From contig NZ_JAAIYA010000032.1 of NCBI RefSeq assembly GCF_010894405.1, forward strand, positions 1 to 64,000: DNA of 64,000 nucleotides. Direction: 5' to 3'. Each line of letters begins with the position of its first letter. Position 1 is the stretch's first letter. This DNA is from Pyxidicoccus caerfyrddinensis. Lineage in GTDB: Bacteria > Myxococcota > Myxococcia > Myxococcales > Myxococcaceae. Shown here piece after piece: positions 7,173-15,388 of the stretch. Under the pieces are notes generated by a model. That model was given only the letters and a program-made list of their open reading frames with translations. It did no database searches and had not been told where the DNA came from. A program made the position numbers and the translations under genes.

Positions 7173-9347
7173 TTAGCTGAGAATCGGGTCGAGCGGCAGG
7201 GCCACCTCGAAGCAGGCCCCCAGGCCGGGCTGGCTCTCCACACGGATGGTGCCGCCGTGGGCCTCGACGATTTCCCGGGCGAGGTAGAGGCCCAGGCCCA
7301 GGCCGCCGTAGTGGCGCTCGGACACCGCGCGCTCGAACTTGCCGAACAGGCGCGGCAGCGCCTCGGGGGAGATGCCGATGCCCTCGTCCCTCACCGTGAG
7401 TCGCGCGCTCCCGCCGTCCGCCTCCAGGCGCAGGTGGATGGGCCGGCCCGCGCCGTACTTCACGGCGTTGGCCAGCAGGTGGGAGACGACCTGCTCCACC
7501 CGCCGCCTGTCGTAGGTGCCCACCACCGTCCCCGGGACATGCAGGTCCAGGCGGCAGCCCGCCTTCGCGCAGTCCGCCTCGAAGGATGCGGCCACCTCGT
7601 GCATCAGGGCGGCGAGGTCCACCGGCTCACGGTGTATTTCCAGCCGCCCGGCGCTGAATTGGGACACGTCCAGGAGCGCGTCCACGAGCCTTCCGAGCCG
7701 CCGCGTCTGCATGCTCACCGTGTCCAGCACGGAGGCGACCTTGTCCGAGGGAAGCACGCCTCCGGGCGCGGCCTGCGTATGGCGTTGCAGCGCCTGGACC
7801 TTGATGCGGATGGGCGTGAGCGGCGTGCGCAGCTCGTGGCTGGCCACCGACAGGAACTCGTCGCGCAGGCGCACGGCCTGCTGCGAGGCCTGGTACAAGC
7901 GGGCATTGTCCACCGCGAGCGCCGCGCGCCGGGCGAGGTCCTCGGCGACGCGCACATCCTCCTCCGTGTAGTGCCGGCCCGACTCGGCCTGCATCAGCGA
8001 GAGCGTGCCCAGCACCCGGCCGCCCGCGATGAGCGGGACGATGAGGTAGGAGCGGATGCCCAGCGTCCGCAGCATGTCCCGCCGCTCCGCGCCGCCCCAC
8101 GTCGAGCCCCGGAGCGCGTCCTCCGGGATGTGGGCCATCCAGTCGGGCTCGCCCGTGCGCAGCACCCGCGCCACGCCCCGGTGCGCATCCGGGGGGTGGG
8201 GATGGTTGCGGAGGAAGTCATGGAGGGAGCGTGCCCGCTCCGGGTCGGCGTGCGCGACGGCGATGTGCTCGACGCGGCCGCGCTCGTCGAGCACGTCCAC
8301 CGTGCACCAGTCCGCGAGCGTGGGCACGGCGAGCCGCGCCAGGAGCTGGAGCGTGGCGTGGCTGTCCAGCGAGTTGCCCAGCAGGGCGCTCGCCTCGGCG
8401 AGGAAGCGGTGCGCCTCTTCGCGCTTGCGCAGCGCGAGCTCGGCCTCCTTCAGGAGGGTGATGTCCTGGAATGTCACCACCGCGCAGGCGGGACGCTCGC
8501 CCAGGGCGGGCACCTGCGCGGTGTCCACCAGCACGGCCCGCTGCCCTCGGGGTGTGCGCGCGAGGAGCTGGAGCCCGCTGATGCTCTCCCCGCGCGAGGC
8601 GCGCACGGCGGGGTACTCCGAGGGGGCGAGCTCCCGGCCCGTCAGGTCCACCAGGGAGAAGGCACGCGCGTAGTCGCCCTCCGACATCGCCCGGGGGAAG
8701 GTGGTGCCCCAGTAGTCGTCGGCCTTCGTGTTGGCGAAGAGGATGCGGGCCGTGTCTCGCTCCACCAGGATGAGGGGCACGGGCAGCCACTGCAGGACGG
8801 ACTGGAGCCACTCCTGGTGGGCCACCAGCGCGGCGTTGAGGACATCCACCCGCTGGCGCTCCGCCTCCGCGCGCTGCAGCGCGTGCGCCTCGCGGGCTCG
8901 CAGGTCGGTCCGCTCCCGCTCCCGTGACTGCCACAGCTCCAGGAAGACGGAGACCTTGGCGGTGAGCTGCTCCGCGAAGAGGGGTTTGTGGAGGAAGTCC
9001 ACCGCGCCGGCGCGGTAGGCGCGCATGGTGAGCAGCGCGTCCTGCGCCGAGCCCGTCATGAAGAGCAGCGGCAGGGCCTGGTGGCCCGGCGTCTCGCGGA
9101 TGCGCCGCGCCGTCTCGAAGCCGTCCCAGGCGCCCGCCAGGAAGACGTCCAGCAGCACCGCCACGAAGTCCTGCCGCTCCAGCGCCTGGACGGCGTCCTC
9201 GCCGGACGTCACGCACACGAGCGCGACGCCGAGCGGCTGCAGCGCCCGCTGGAGCGCCACGGCATCCGCCGCCGAGTCCTCCACGAGGAGGACCGCGGGG
9301 CTGGCTCCAGGGGATGTCACGCCGCGCACGTCGATTGCGGCACTCAA
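7173..9347 (-). CDS. Hybrid response-regulator/sensor histidine kinase (REC-PAS-GAF-HisKA-HATPase)
   Basis: A 724-residue soluble signalling protein. The TTG at 9347 is the likely start: GGAGGG sits 6 nt upstream and no ATG lies near the receiver domain. Receiver at about 18-135 (ED acidic pair, phosphoacceptor D67 in VAVLLDVFLAG, Lys in FLHKPL); a charged coiled-coil linker; PAS at about 170-285 (VERDTARILFANTKADDYWG); GAF at about 310-470; HisKA with the H-box SVASHELRTPLTPIR; HATPase with N-box LLANAVKYG, G1 DEGIGIS and G2 GGLGLGLYLAREIV. There are no membrane segments. The N-terminal receiver suggests it takes phosphate or allosteric input from another kinase. No cognate regulator is adjacent. 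Confidence 0.92.
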   Translation of the reverse strand: MSAAIDVRGVTSPGASPAVLLVEDSAADAVALQRALQPLGVALVCVTSGEDAVQALERQDFVAVLLDVFLAGAWDGFETARRIRETPGHQALPLLFMTGSAQDALLTMRAYRAGAVDFLHKPLFAEQLTAKVSVFLELWQSRERERTDLRAREAHALQRAEAERQRVDVLNAALVAHQEWLQSVLQWLPVPLILVERDTARILFANTKADDYWGTTFPRAMSEGDYARAFSLVDLTGRELAPSEYPAVRASRGESISGLQLLARTPRGQRAVLVDTAQVPALGERPACAVVTFQDITLLKEAELALRKREEAHRFLAEASALLGNSLDSHATLQLLARLAVPTLADWCTVDVLDERGRVEHIAVAHADPERARSLHDFLRNHPHPPDAHRGVARVLRTGEPDWMAHIPEDALRGSTWGGAERRDMLRTLGIRSYLIVPLIAGGRVLGTLSLMQAESGRHYTEEDVRVAEDLARRAALAVDNARLYQASQQAVRLRDEFLSVASHELRTPLTPIRIKVQALQRHTQAAPGGVLPSDKVASVLDTVSMQTRRLGRLVDALLDVSQFSAGRLEIHREPVDLAALMHEVAASFEADCAKAGCRLDLHVPGTVVGTYDRRRVEQVVSHLLANAVKYGAGRPIHLRLEADGGSARLTVRDEGIGISPEALPRLFGKFERAVSERHYGGLGLGLYLAREIVEAHGGTIRVESQPGLGACFEVALPLDPILS

Positions 9348-9545
9348 GGGGTTCCCTCCAGGAAGATGGGTGCGGGAAGAGCGGCCTGGTGTCGGGACAC
9401 CGGAGGGGGGCGCTCGTTCCGGCGGCAACATGGGCGCATGTCCCCGGTCATGCCAGCCCCTCCTGACGTTCCTCATGCGGGTGTACATTGCCCGGCGGGG
9501 TGCAGTGCCCGGTTCTGGACGTTGGACGCGGGCGGAGGAGTTGTT

Positions 9546-9665
9546 ATGAAGGGAAACGACGGTCGGCGATGGACGCCGGCCCCACGTACCTTCGGAGGCA
9601 CCATGCACTCGGACCTTGTCCTGACGGTGAATGCCCTGTCCGCCCCGAGGGTGCGGGCCGCCTAG
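9546..9665 (+). CDS. Candidate 39-residue peptide upstream of rsgA
   Basis: ATG at 9546 is preceded by GGAGGAG with 5-nt spacing, an excellent ribosome binding site. A second in-frame ATG at 9603 has its own GGAGG. The frame ends at a TAG at 9663-9665, about 98 bp before the rsgA GTG. The product begins MKGNDGRRWTPAPRTF and ends ALSAPRVRAA. Most third positions are G or C, but the ORF is short. It could be a leader peptide, a small protein or chance. The rest of the 9348-9763 gap holds the divergent promoters and nothing else I can name. Confidence 0.35.
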   Translation: MKGNDGRRWTPAPRTFGGTMHSDLVLTVNALSAPRVRAA

Positions 9666-9763
9666 CGGCCACGAAGTTCCGGCGCAGCGCGGTCTACTCC
9701 CCTCCGGGTGCCCTGAAGAACCAGGTGCGCCTGTCGGCACCGCCGTGTCCGGAGTTCCCTCCC

Positions 9764-10852
<1,089 letters not shown>

Positions 10853-10866
10853 CCGGAGCGCGCGAG

Positions 10867-10902
10867 TCCCTGGCGGCGGTGGTGCCCGGCCGCCGCCAGG
10901 GA
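10867..10902 (+). terminator. Hairpin terminator after rsgA
   Basis: TCCCTGGCGGCGG (10867-10879) and CCGCCGCCAGGGA (10890-10902) form a perfect 13-bp stem with a 10-nt loop, 14 bp after the rsgA stop. There is no T-tract, as is common in this GC-rich genome. Confidence 0.6.
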
Positions 10903-10996
10903 GCGTCCTCGACGTCCCGGGGCGCATGCCTGCCCGGGCTCCGTCCTACCTGTCCCGGCGGGGAAGGGCGGGCGGCGTCTATACTCCGCCTCCATC

Positions 10997-12358
10997 ATGA
11001 AGAAGACGGACCTCATCAAGGCCCAGCTCCGGCGCACGATTCGCCGCGACTTGTGGCTGACCCTCGGCCCCGCGATCGCCCTCATCGGCATCGCGTTCGC
11101 CGTGACGTTCTACTTCGTCAAGCCCGCCCCCCCGAAGACGCTCGTCATCGCGACGCCGCAGGACGAGGGCGGCTTCCGGTACTACGCGCGCAAGTACGAG
11201 GCCATCCTCGCGCGAGACGGCATCAAGCTGGAGGTGCGCCCGACGAAGGGTTCCGTCACCAGCATCGAGATGCTCGCCGACGAGAACTCGGGCGTGGACG
11301 TCGCCTTCGTGCAGAGCGGCACCGTCAGCGCGGAGAAGGCCGCGAGCGTCGTCTCGCTGGGCAGCCTCTCCTACGTGCCGCTCTGGGTCTTCTACCGGGG
11401 CGAGCCGATTGAGGACGTCCGCGCGCTGCGCGGCCGGCGCATCTCCGTGGGGCCGGAGGAGAGCGGCACGCGCTCGCTCGCCCTGACGATGCTCAAGGCC
11501 AACAAGGTGGACGAGGCGCCGACGCAGCTGGTCTCCCTCGGCCGCGAGGAGTCCATTGAACAGCTCAAGCAGGAGAAGCTCGACGCGGTCTTCCTCGTCT
11601 CGCCCGCGGAGTCCCCGGCCATCCAGAAGCTGGCGGCGGTGCCGGGCATCCACATGCTCAGCTTCGCCCGCGCGGACGCCTATACCCGCCGCTTCACCTA
11701 CCTCACCCGGCACGTGTTGCCGCGCGGCGTGTTCGACCTCGCGGCGGACGTCCCCGCCGAGGACGTGACGGTGCTGACGCCCACCGCCAACCTCGTGGCG
11801 AAGGACACCCTGCACCCCGCGCTCGCGTACCTGCTCCTGCGTGCCGCCAGCGAGGTCCACGGCAGCGCCGGCATGCTGGACAAGACGGGCGAATTCCCCG
11901 CGCCGCTGGAGACGGGCTTCCCCTTGAGCAGCGAGGCCCGCCGCTACTACGAGTCCGGCGTGCCGCTGCTCCAGCGCTACCTGCCGTTCTGGGCCGCCAA
12001 CCTGGTGGACCGGCTCTGGGTCATGCTCGTGCCCATCATCGCCGTGGTGGTGCCCCTGTTCCGCGCCGTGCCGGCGCTCTTCCTCTGGCGGGTGCGCTCG
12101 CGCATCGTCCGCTGGTACGCGCGCCTGAAGGAAATCGAGCTCCAGCTCGACGAGAATCCGGACCGGGAGACGCTGGGTGACATGCTGCGTCGGCTCGACG
12201 AGGCCGAGCGCGAGGTCAACCGCATCCCCATGCCGCTCTCCTATTCGGAGAACCTCTACTACTTCCGCGAGCACATCGACGTCGTTCGCCGGCGGCTGCT
12301 GCGCCGGCTCGCGGATGCCCCGCCCCCCCTGGCGCACGAGGCGCAAGCCGTGGGTTGA
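10997..12358 (+). CDS. Membrane-anchored TAXI-family substrate-binding protein, orphan
   Basis: A 453-residue protein. An uncleaved N-terminal membrane segment at about residues 20-42 (LTLGPAIALIGIAFAVTFYFV) leads into a periplasmic binding domain with TAXI/NMT1-like features: LVIATPQDEGGFRYYARKYEAIL, VDVAFVQSG, and RGRRISVGPEESGTRSLA. A second hydrophobic segment at about 335-360 (LWVMLVPIIAVVVPLFRAV) is followed by a charged C-terminal region (RIVRWYARLKEIE). Normal TAXI proteins work with TRAP DctQM permeases, but no permease gene is adjacent. This double-anchored form may act as a sensor or share a distant transporter. The ligand is unknown. Confidence 0.85.
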   Translation: MKKTDLIKAQLRRTIRRDLWLTLGPAIALIGIAFAVTFYFVKPAPPKTLVIATPQDEGGFRYYARKYEAILARDGIKLEVRPTKGSVTSIEMLADENSGVDVAFVQSGTVSAEKAASVVSLGSLSYVPLWVFYRGEPIEDVRALRGRRISVGPEESGTRSLALTMLKANKVDEAPTQLVSLGREESIEQLKQEKLDAVFLVSPAESPAIQKLAAVPGIHMLSFARADAYTRRFTYLTRHVLPRGVFDLAADVPAEDVTVLTPTANLVAKDTLHPALAYLLLRAASEVHGSAGMLDKTGEFPAPLETGFPLSSEARRYYESGVPLLQRYLPFWAANLVDRLWVMLVPIIAVVVPLFRAVPALFLWRVRSRIVRWYARLKEIELQLDENPDRETLGDMLRRLDEAEREVNRIPMPLSYSENLYYFREHIDVVRRRLLRRLADAPPPLAHEAQAVG

Positions 12359-12390
12359 GGCCCTGGCGGGTGTGGTTCCCTGTGGGTCTG

Positions 12391-12444
12391 AAAAAATAAA
12401 TCAGGACGCGCTCAAGAATCCGGGCCCCGTGCGTATTTATTTTC
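12391..12444. repeat. AT-rich inverted repeat in GC-rich sequence
   Basis: AAAATAAAT (12393-12401) and ATTTATTTT (12435-12443) are perfect complements separated by 33 nt. Such pure A/T arms are very unusual at about 70% GC. They open a 536-bp gap (12359-12894) in which I see no gene, only structured elements. Confidence 0.6.
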
Positions 12445-12486
12445 GAAAGGTGGGGGCAGCGGGGCAGAGCCGCGGTGCCCAAGGGC

Positions 12487-12571
12487 TTCGGACGCAGAGC
12501 GTCTGAAAGGTGGGCGGGGAGGGTGTCCGGGCCGTTGACGGCACTCAAGGTTTCGGACGCTTAGCGTCTGA
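12487..12571. repeat. Two copies of a 20-bp hairpin-forming repeat
   Basis: TTCGGACGCAGAGCGTCTGA (12487-12506) and TTCGGACGCTTAGCGTCTGA (12552-12571) differ at two loop positions. Each can fold through GACGC/GCGTC, and both are followed by GGTGGG. Changes only in the loop suggest the stem is what is kept. Confidence 0.55.
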
Positions 12572-12646
12572 GGGTGGGGGGAGGTCAGCCCGGGGGGGCT
12601 GGCTTCAAACGGTGTAGGGGGCGCTCCAGAGTGGGAGCGCGTGGTC

Positions 12647-12689
12647 ATTGGGAGCACGTCGAGGGGGCGTGCTCCCAATGCTTTTTTTT
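12647..12689 (+). terminator. Strong intrinsic terminator
   Basis: ATTGGGAGCACG (12647-12658) and CGTGCTCCCAAT (12668-12679) form a perfect 12-bp stem with a 9-nt loop, followed by GC and eight Ts (12682-12689). A further small hairpin, GCGCTCC/GGAGCGC (12621-12640), lies just upstream. It is about 290 bp past the TAXI gene stop, too far to be a simple operon end. Confidence 0.85.
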
Positions 12690-12732
12690 CTGGAGTCTGG
12701 AGTCCTGGAGCCCCGTCAAGGTGGCTCATACG

Positions 12733-12775
12733 GCGGGAAGTGCGTCGGGGGGCGCGCTTCCCGCTGTGTTTTTTT
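12733..12775 (+). terminator. Second intrinsic terminator in tandem
   Basis: GCGGGAAGTGCG (12733-12744) pairs with CGCGCTTCCCGC (12753-12764) over 12 bp with one G-T wobble and an 8-nt loop. Seven Ts follow at 12769-12775. It lies 44 bp after the first terminator, in the same orientation. Confidence 0.8.
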
Positions 12776-12833
12776 CGGGCTCCGCGCAGTCCTGCCTCGC
12801 GGCGGACACCTTCCACGGGCCTGGAACGAGCAA

Positions 12834-12863
12834 CGGGGCGAGCAGGAATCCCCGCTCGCCCCG
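12834..12863 (-). terminator. Hairpin terminator of the lipoprotein operon
   Basis: CGGGGCGAGC (12834-12843) and GCTCGCCCCG (12854-12863) form a perfect 10-bp stem with a 10-nt loop, about 30 bp past the stop of the minus-strand lipoprotein gene. Weak T content follows on the minus strand. Confidence 0.5.
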
Positions 12864-12894
12864 CCGTGCGTCTCGTGGGCTGCCTGCCGTGTGG

Positions 12895-13389
12895 CTACTG
12901 GCCGCCCGAGGGCATGACCTTGATGCGCTCACCGTCGCTGCCCGTGACGGTGGTGCCGGACGTCTTCTGCTGCTCCGCGGTGGGCGTGCCCACCGAGAAG
13001 CTCACCACCTTGGACATGGGGCTGCCCTGGAAGGTGCCGGTGACGGCCACCACCAGCAGCGAGCGGCCGGTGCCGGGCGTGAAGTCCACGTCGAAGGACG
13101 TCTCGTCCGAGCGCGCGAAGCTGCCGCCCTTCACGGGCGAGCCCGCGCTCTTCACCGCCAGGCCATCCACGCCCGAGACATTCACCTGCACGTCGCTGGC
13201 CGGAGAGTCGAAGCGGAGGGTGACGTGCGCCTGCTTGTCGTCCACCTTCGCCTCCACCGCCACGGGCGCGGCCACCTTGGCGGTGTCCGTGCTGGCCGGG
13301 GGCGTCGTGGACTTCGCCTGGGAGCTGCATGCCACCGGCGCCGTCAGCGCGAGGAGGCCCGAGAGGACTGTGAGTGCCTTGCGATTCAT
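12895..13389 (-). CDS. Lipoprotein with a single beta-sandwich-like domain, unknown function
   Basis: A 164-residue protein with a lipoprotein signal (MNRKALTVLSGLLALTAPVAC, Cys at residue 21) and a Thr/Ala-rich linker. The mature region (about 45-140) has alternating hydrophobic strands (AHVTLRFDSPASDVQVNVSGVDG; RSLLVVAVTGTFQGSPMSKVVSFSVG), suggestive of an Ig-like or carrier-type beta-sandwich. It starts 13 bp after the metalloprotease lipoprotein gene and is probably co-transcribed, so the two may act together at the outer membrane. I do not recognise the family. The tail EQQKTSGTTVTGSDGERIKV is hydrophilic. Confidence 0.8.
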   Translation of the reverse strand: MNRKALTVLSGLLALTAPVACSSQAKSTTPPASTDTAKVAAPVAVEAKVDDKQAHVTLRFDSPASDVQVNVSGVDGLAVKSAGSPVKGGSFARSDETSFDVDFTPGTGRSLLVVAVTGTFQGSPMSKVVSFSVGTPTAEQQKTSGTTVTGSDGERIKVMPSGGQ

Positions 13390-13402
13390 GTGTGCTCCTC
13401 GG

Positions 13403-15031
13403 TTAGGGGCTCGTGATGGAGACGGAGACGTCGTAGTTCGCGTCCCTCGCGCTGTAGCCAGTCACCACCAGCACGTACTGCGTGCCGCTCGTGCTGGGGA
13501 TGCTGACCGACTCCGTGCCCTGGAAGGACTCGTCCGCCGAACCCACCAGCTCACCCCGCTTGTAGATTTCGATACCCACGTCTTCCAACGTGTTCGCCGC
13601 GGAGATGTTCATCGTCCGGCCGGTGCCCGAGAACACGAAGTAGCGGTTCTGCTGCTGCTTGTTGTACTCGGCCTTGCCGCGCAGGGTGGTGGTGGTGCTG
13701 TACGGGTACGCGTTGGGGACGACCGTGTACATGGCCCGCAGCTTCGAGTCCCCGTCGCCGAAGGGCGACGTCACCGCGCCGACCCCGTAGTGGGCCATCA
13801 GCGTGTCCACCGCCGACGCGCTCACGCCCGGCTGTGCCTTGAGGCCGGCGATGAACGAGCCGATGGTGGTCAGCGCGTCCGTCGACTTCTGCGGCCCCAC
13901 CAGCACGTCGTAGACGGGGCCCAGGCCCAGCGCCACGCCGTCATAGGACTCGTTGGAGCCGGAGTCGTAGAGGTCGTAGAGCGCGCGCATGACACTGGAC
14001 TCGGAGAACACGCTCGGCGACGGGTCATCCGTGGGGCTGGGCGCCGTCTCGGCGTCGAAGCCGAAGGCCAGCGGCGGGCCGCTGGTCGAGTTGGTCCACA
14101 GGGTGTCGACGTAAATCGACTCCGGCAGGAGCATGGCCGCGAGCGCGTTGCCGTAGCCCTCGCCGAAGGCCAGGCGCGGGTCCAACACGTCACCCGTGCT
14201 GTGCGGTCCGCCCGGGCTGTCCGCGCGCGCCAGGTTGGCCTCGAAGTAGTGCCCCCACTCGTGGACGATGACGTGCGAGTCGTACTCGTCGGTGTCCACG
14301 CCCGACTTCCCGAGGATGTAGATTTCGTTCTCCGTGAAGGAGAAGTGCGACGTGCTGATGGCGCCGCTCTTCTTGTCCCCGTTCTGGGGGACGTTGTTCG
14401 GGCTCCAGTTCACCTTGAGCGCGGGGAAGGTGACGGTGCGCACCGCCATGAAGGCCTTGGACGCGGTGTACATGCTGTCCAGGATGGCGAAGGGCGCCGC
14501 GGTGCGCGCGTTGGCGCTGTAGGTCGTCCCCGTCCAACCGTGCGTCGCGTGCAGGTTCTTCGTCGTGGTGGTGGCGGTGATGCTGTCGCCCAACGCCCAG
14601 ATGGCGTCGCCGTCCGTGTTGTCCTCGACCTGGATTTCCGGGTTCGTGGACTTCGCGAGCGCGACGAGCGTCAGCGCGCCACAGGCGCCCGGGGTGAAGC
14701 TGAGCTGGTAGTTGCCCTGCTCGTCCGTCGTCCCCGTGGTGAGGGTGTTCGTCCCCTGGCGCACCTGGACCACCGCGCTGCGCACCGGCCGCTCGGCCGA
14801 CTGCGCGAAGCCCAGCGTGCCCGTCCGCGTGTTCGTCGAATAGGTGGCCGGGATGAAGTCGTAGGTCACCTTGCCGCTCAGCGTCACCGGGTTGCCCGCG
14901 CTGCCGCCCTTGCAGTCCTCGTCGTCGTCGTCGTCATCATCGTCGTCGCCACACCCCACCAGCGCGAGCGTGAGCGCGAGTGCCAGCACCTTTGCGGTGA
15001 AGCCCCAGTCTGACCTGCGAGACACGAACAT
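13403..15031 (-). CDS. Lipoprotein zinc metallopeptidase (HEWGH) with a poly-Asp stretch
   Basis: A 542-residue protein. The ATG at 15031 follows GGGGGAGAACGGA. The lipobox LALVGC is followed directly by nine Asp residues (CGDDDDDDDDDEDC), encoded by a GAC/GAT simple repeat at about 14917-14948. Residues 40-140 form a carboxypeptidase-regulatory-like beta domain (VTLSGKVTYDF, TGTTDEQGNYQLSF). The catalytic region holds VIVHEWGHYFE (about 254-264), an HExxH zinc site, with FGEGYGNALAAMLLPE about 33 residues later offering the third ligand Glu as in gluzincins. The C-terminal 110 residues (FSGTGRTMNISAANTLEDV... YVLVVTGYSARDANYDVSV) resemble a PPC-type beta domain. Probably an outer-surface protease; the substrate is unknown. 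Confidence 0.85.
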   Translation of the reverse strand: MFVSRRSDWGFTAKVLALALTLALVGCGDDDDDDDDDEDCKGGSAGNPVTLSGKVTYDFIPATYSTNTRTGTLGFAQSAERPVRSAVVQVRQGTNTLTTGTTDEQGNYQLSFTPGACGALTLVALAKSTNPEIQVEDNTDGDAIWALGDSITATTTTKNLHATHGWTGTTYSANARTAAPFAILDSMYTASKAFMAVRTVTFPALKVNWSPNNVPQNGDKKSGAISTSHFSFTENEIYILGKSGVDTDEYDSHVIVHEWGHYFEANLARADSPGGPHSTGDVLDPRLAFGEGYGNALAAMLLPESIYVDTLWTNSTSGPPLAFGFDAETAPSPTDDPSPSVFSESSVMRALYDLYDSGSNESYDGVALGLGPVYDVLVGPQKSTDALTTIGSFIAGLKAQPGVSASAVDTLMAHYGVGAVTSPFGDGDSKLRAMYTVVPNAYPYSTTTTLRGKAEYNKQQQNRYFVFSGTGRTMNISAANTLEDVGIEIYKRGELVGSADESFQGTESVSIPSTSGTQYVLVVTGYSARDANYDVSVSITSP

Positions 15032-15102
15032 TCCGTTCTCCCCCTGCCGCTCGCGAGTCGAGGGCAGCGGGGCATTCTGGGCAGTTCTCCAGGCAACTTC
15101 AA

Positions 15103-15264
15103 ATGCGTAGGACCTGGGCGGGAAGGTTCTCATTGGCGGAGATTCTGGAACGCCGGCCCTCGTGGTTCTCCAACGCCACCCGGTTCGCCTCGGGTCGGCG
15201 CGTGGAGGGCTCCGCTTTCACGGTGTCCAAGCCGCGGCGATTCATGAGCACCCCCAGGTCTTGA
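15103..15264 (+). CDS. Candidate 53-residue small protein with its own terminator
   Basis: An ATG at 15103 opens a frame ending at TGA 15262-15264. The product begins MRRTWAGRFSLAEILERRPS and ends RRFMSTPRS. It is Arg/Ser/Phe-rich, without signal peptide or membrane segment. About 80% of third positions are G or C. The stop is followed after one base by a perfect hairpin. No clear Shine-Dalgarno precedes the ATG. It lies in the 357-bp gap between divergent genes. It may be a real small gene or a gene remnant; I do not recognise it. Confidence 0.35.
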   Translation: MRRTWAGRFSLAEILERRPSWFSNATRFASGRRVEGSAFTVSKPRRFMSTPRS

Positions 15265-15265
15265 A

Positions 15266-15306
15266 GCCTGCCCGCAGGGCATGCGGGCAGGCATGCCGAG
15301 GCTTTT
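15266..15306 (+). terminator. Intrinsic-type terminator in a divergent intergenic region
   Basis: GCCTGCCCGC (15266-15275) and GCGGGCAGGC (15283-15292) form a perfect 10-bp stem with a 7-nt loop. A short T4 tract lies at 15303-15306. Only the 15103-15264 frame lies upstream of it on this strand, so it hints at a short transcript here. Confidence 0.55.
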
Positions 15307-15388
15307 CCGTCTTCCGGGGGACGCTCCGCCGCCCCACCCTGGTGTGAGGGACGGTTGGGAATTTCCTGACACGGGAGGGAGCCCAGGC

